A DNA stretch of 64,000 nt, taken from the NCBI GenBank assembly GCA_946902875.1, contig OX336336.1:26925558-26989557 (forward strand), read 5' to 3'. Numbering within the stretch: position 1 is the stretch's first letter; the number at the start of each line of letters is the position of its first letter. Position numbers and translations under genes: made by a program. The DNA is from Nematopogon swammerdamellus. Lineage: Eukaryota > Arthropoda > Insecta > Lepidoptera > Adelidae. The notes beneath the pieces were generated by a model. The model had not been told where the DNA came from, made no database searches, and was given only the letters and a program-made list of their open reading frames with translations. Positions 63,774 through 64,000 of the stretch are shown one piece after another.

Positions 63774-64000
63774 TGTGGACGACGGACTTAATATGTATAT
63801 GGGTGACGTGTGCACGACATGCTCTGCATGTCGCCCATAAGTGCAGTGTGTGAGTGTGAGTAAAAGACTTGAGCGAATTTGTGAACATTATGAAAATAGA
63901 CTAAGGCCGGGGGCGGTTCTGTTTAATCGATCGAGTGAATTTGAAGTTACGCGCGCTCGGTGTAGCCGCCTAGCGGTGGTAGTTGGAACCGCGCTCGGGC
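63774..64000 (+). repeat. BEL/Pao 3' LTR, cut by the window end
   Basis: It starts TGTGGACGACGGACTTAATA after the polypurine tract and matches the 5' LTR, but is uninterrupted at the ATAAGTGC site where the hAT-like element sits in the 5' LTR. The hAT-like insertion therefore came after the retrotransposon inserted. Confidence 0.85.

Overview
The window looks like lepidopteran (moth or butterfly) nuclear DNA: AT-rich, packed with non-LTR retrotransposon ends, SINEs, Helitron-like tails ending near AGCTAGTA, MITEs and foldback elements, a mariner, hAT-like insertions and a BEL/Pao LTR retrotransposon. I see no prokaryotic gene organisation. The assignment rests on repeat character and on exon structure, not on any database search.

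Host gene. The one conventional gene I can support lies on the minus strand between about 42.8 and 21.1 kb. Four exons join with matching splice phases: 42827-42684, 40745-40548, 32233-32064 and 21226-21096. They encode the third intracellular loop, transmembrane helix 6 (CWAPFF), helix 7 (NPIIY) and a very short C-terminal tail of a biogenic-amine receptor that most resembles the 5-HT2 class. The upstream exons (TM1-5) are not recognised here. The introns (about 1.9, 8.3 and 10.8 kb) are almost entirely repeats.

Layout. 0-9 kb: LINE ends, foldbacks, an RTE fragment, SINEs. 9.7-10.9 kb: GC-rich minisatellite split by a SINE. 12.4-15.1 kb: TTAA-flanked MITE and a complete but broken mariner. 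15.6-18.4 kb: 18-bp array, SINEs, RTE fragment, Helitron-like element. 18.4-21.1 kb: about 17 copies of a 156-bp chimeric unit that fuses the receptor's C-terminal codons to a piece of RTE. 21.7-32 kb: BEL integrase remnant, foldbacks, a decayed copy of the TM7 exon, a 130-bp array joined to a Helitron-type helicase end. 32-43 kb: foldbacks, LINE ends, nested and hybrid SINEs, a TIR element filled with a 37-bp array, a 21-bp array seeded by a SINE 5' end, and a tandem duplication carrying an exon-end/splice-donor piece. 43-57 kb: more SINEs, LINE ends and MITEs. 57.6-64 kb: a BEL/Pao element with its 5' LTR split by a hAT-like insertion, with gag-protease, a deleted RT region, integrase scraps and the start of the 3' LTR.

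Most striking points: (1) the tandem array made of receptor C-terminus plus RTE, whose exon part differs from the live exon only at silent third positions; (2) a SINE family whose head combines tRNA-like A and B boxes with the 5S rRNA internal promoter between them, and which shares its body with a second, unrelated head; (3) repeated conversion of transposon pieces into tandem arrays.
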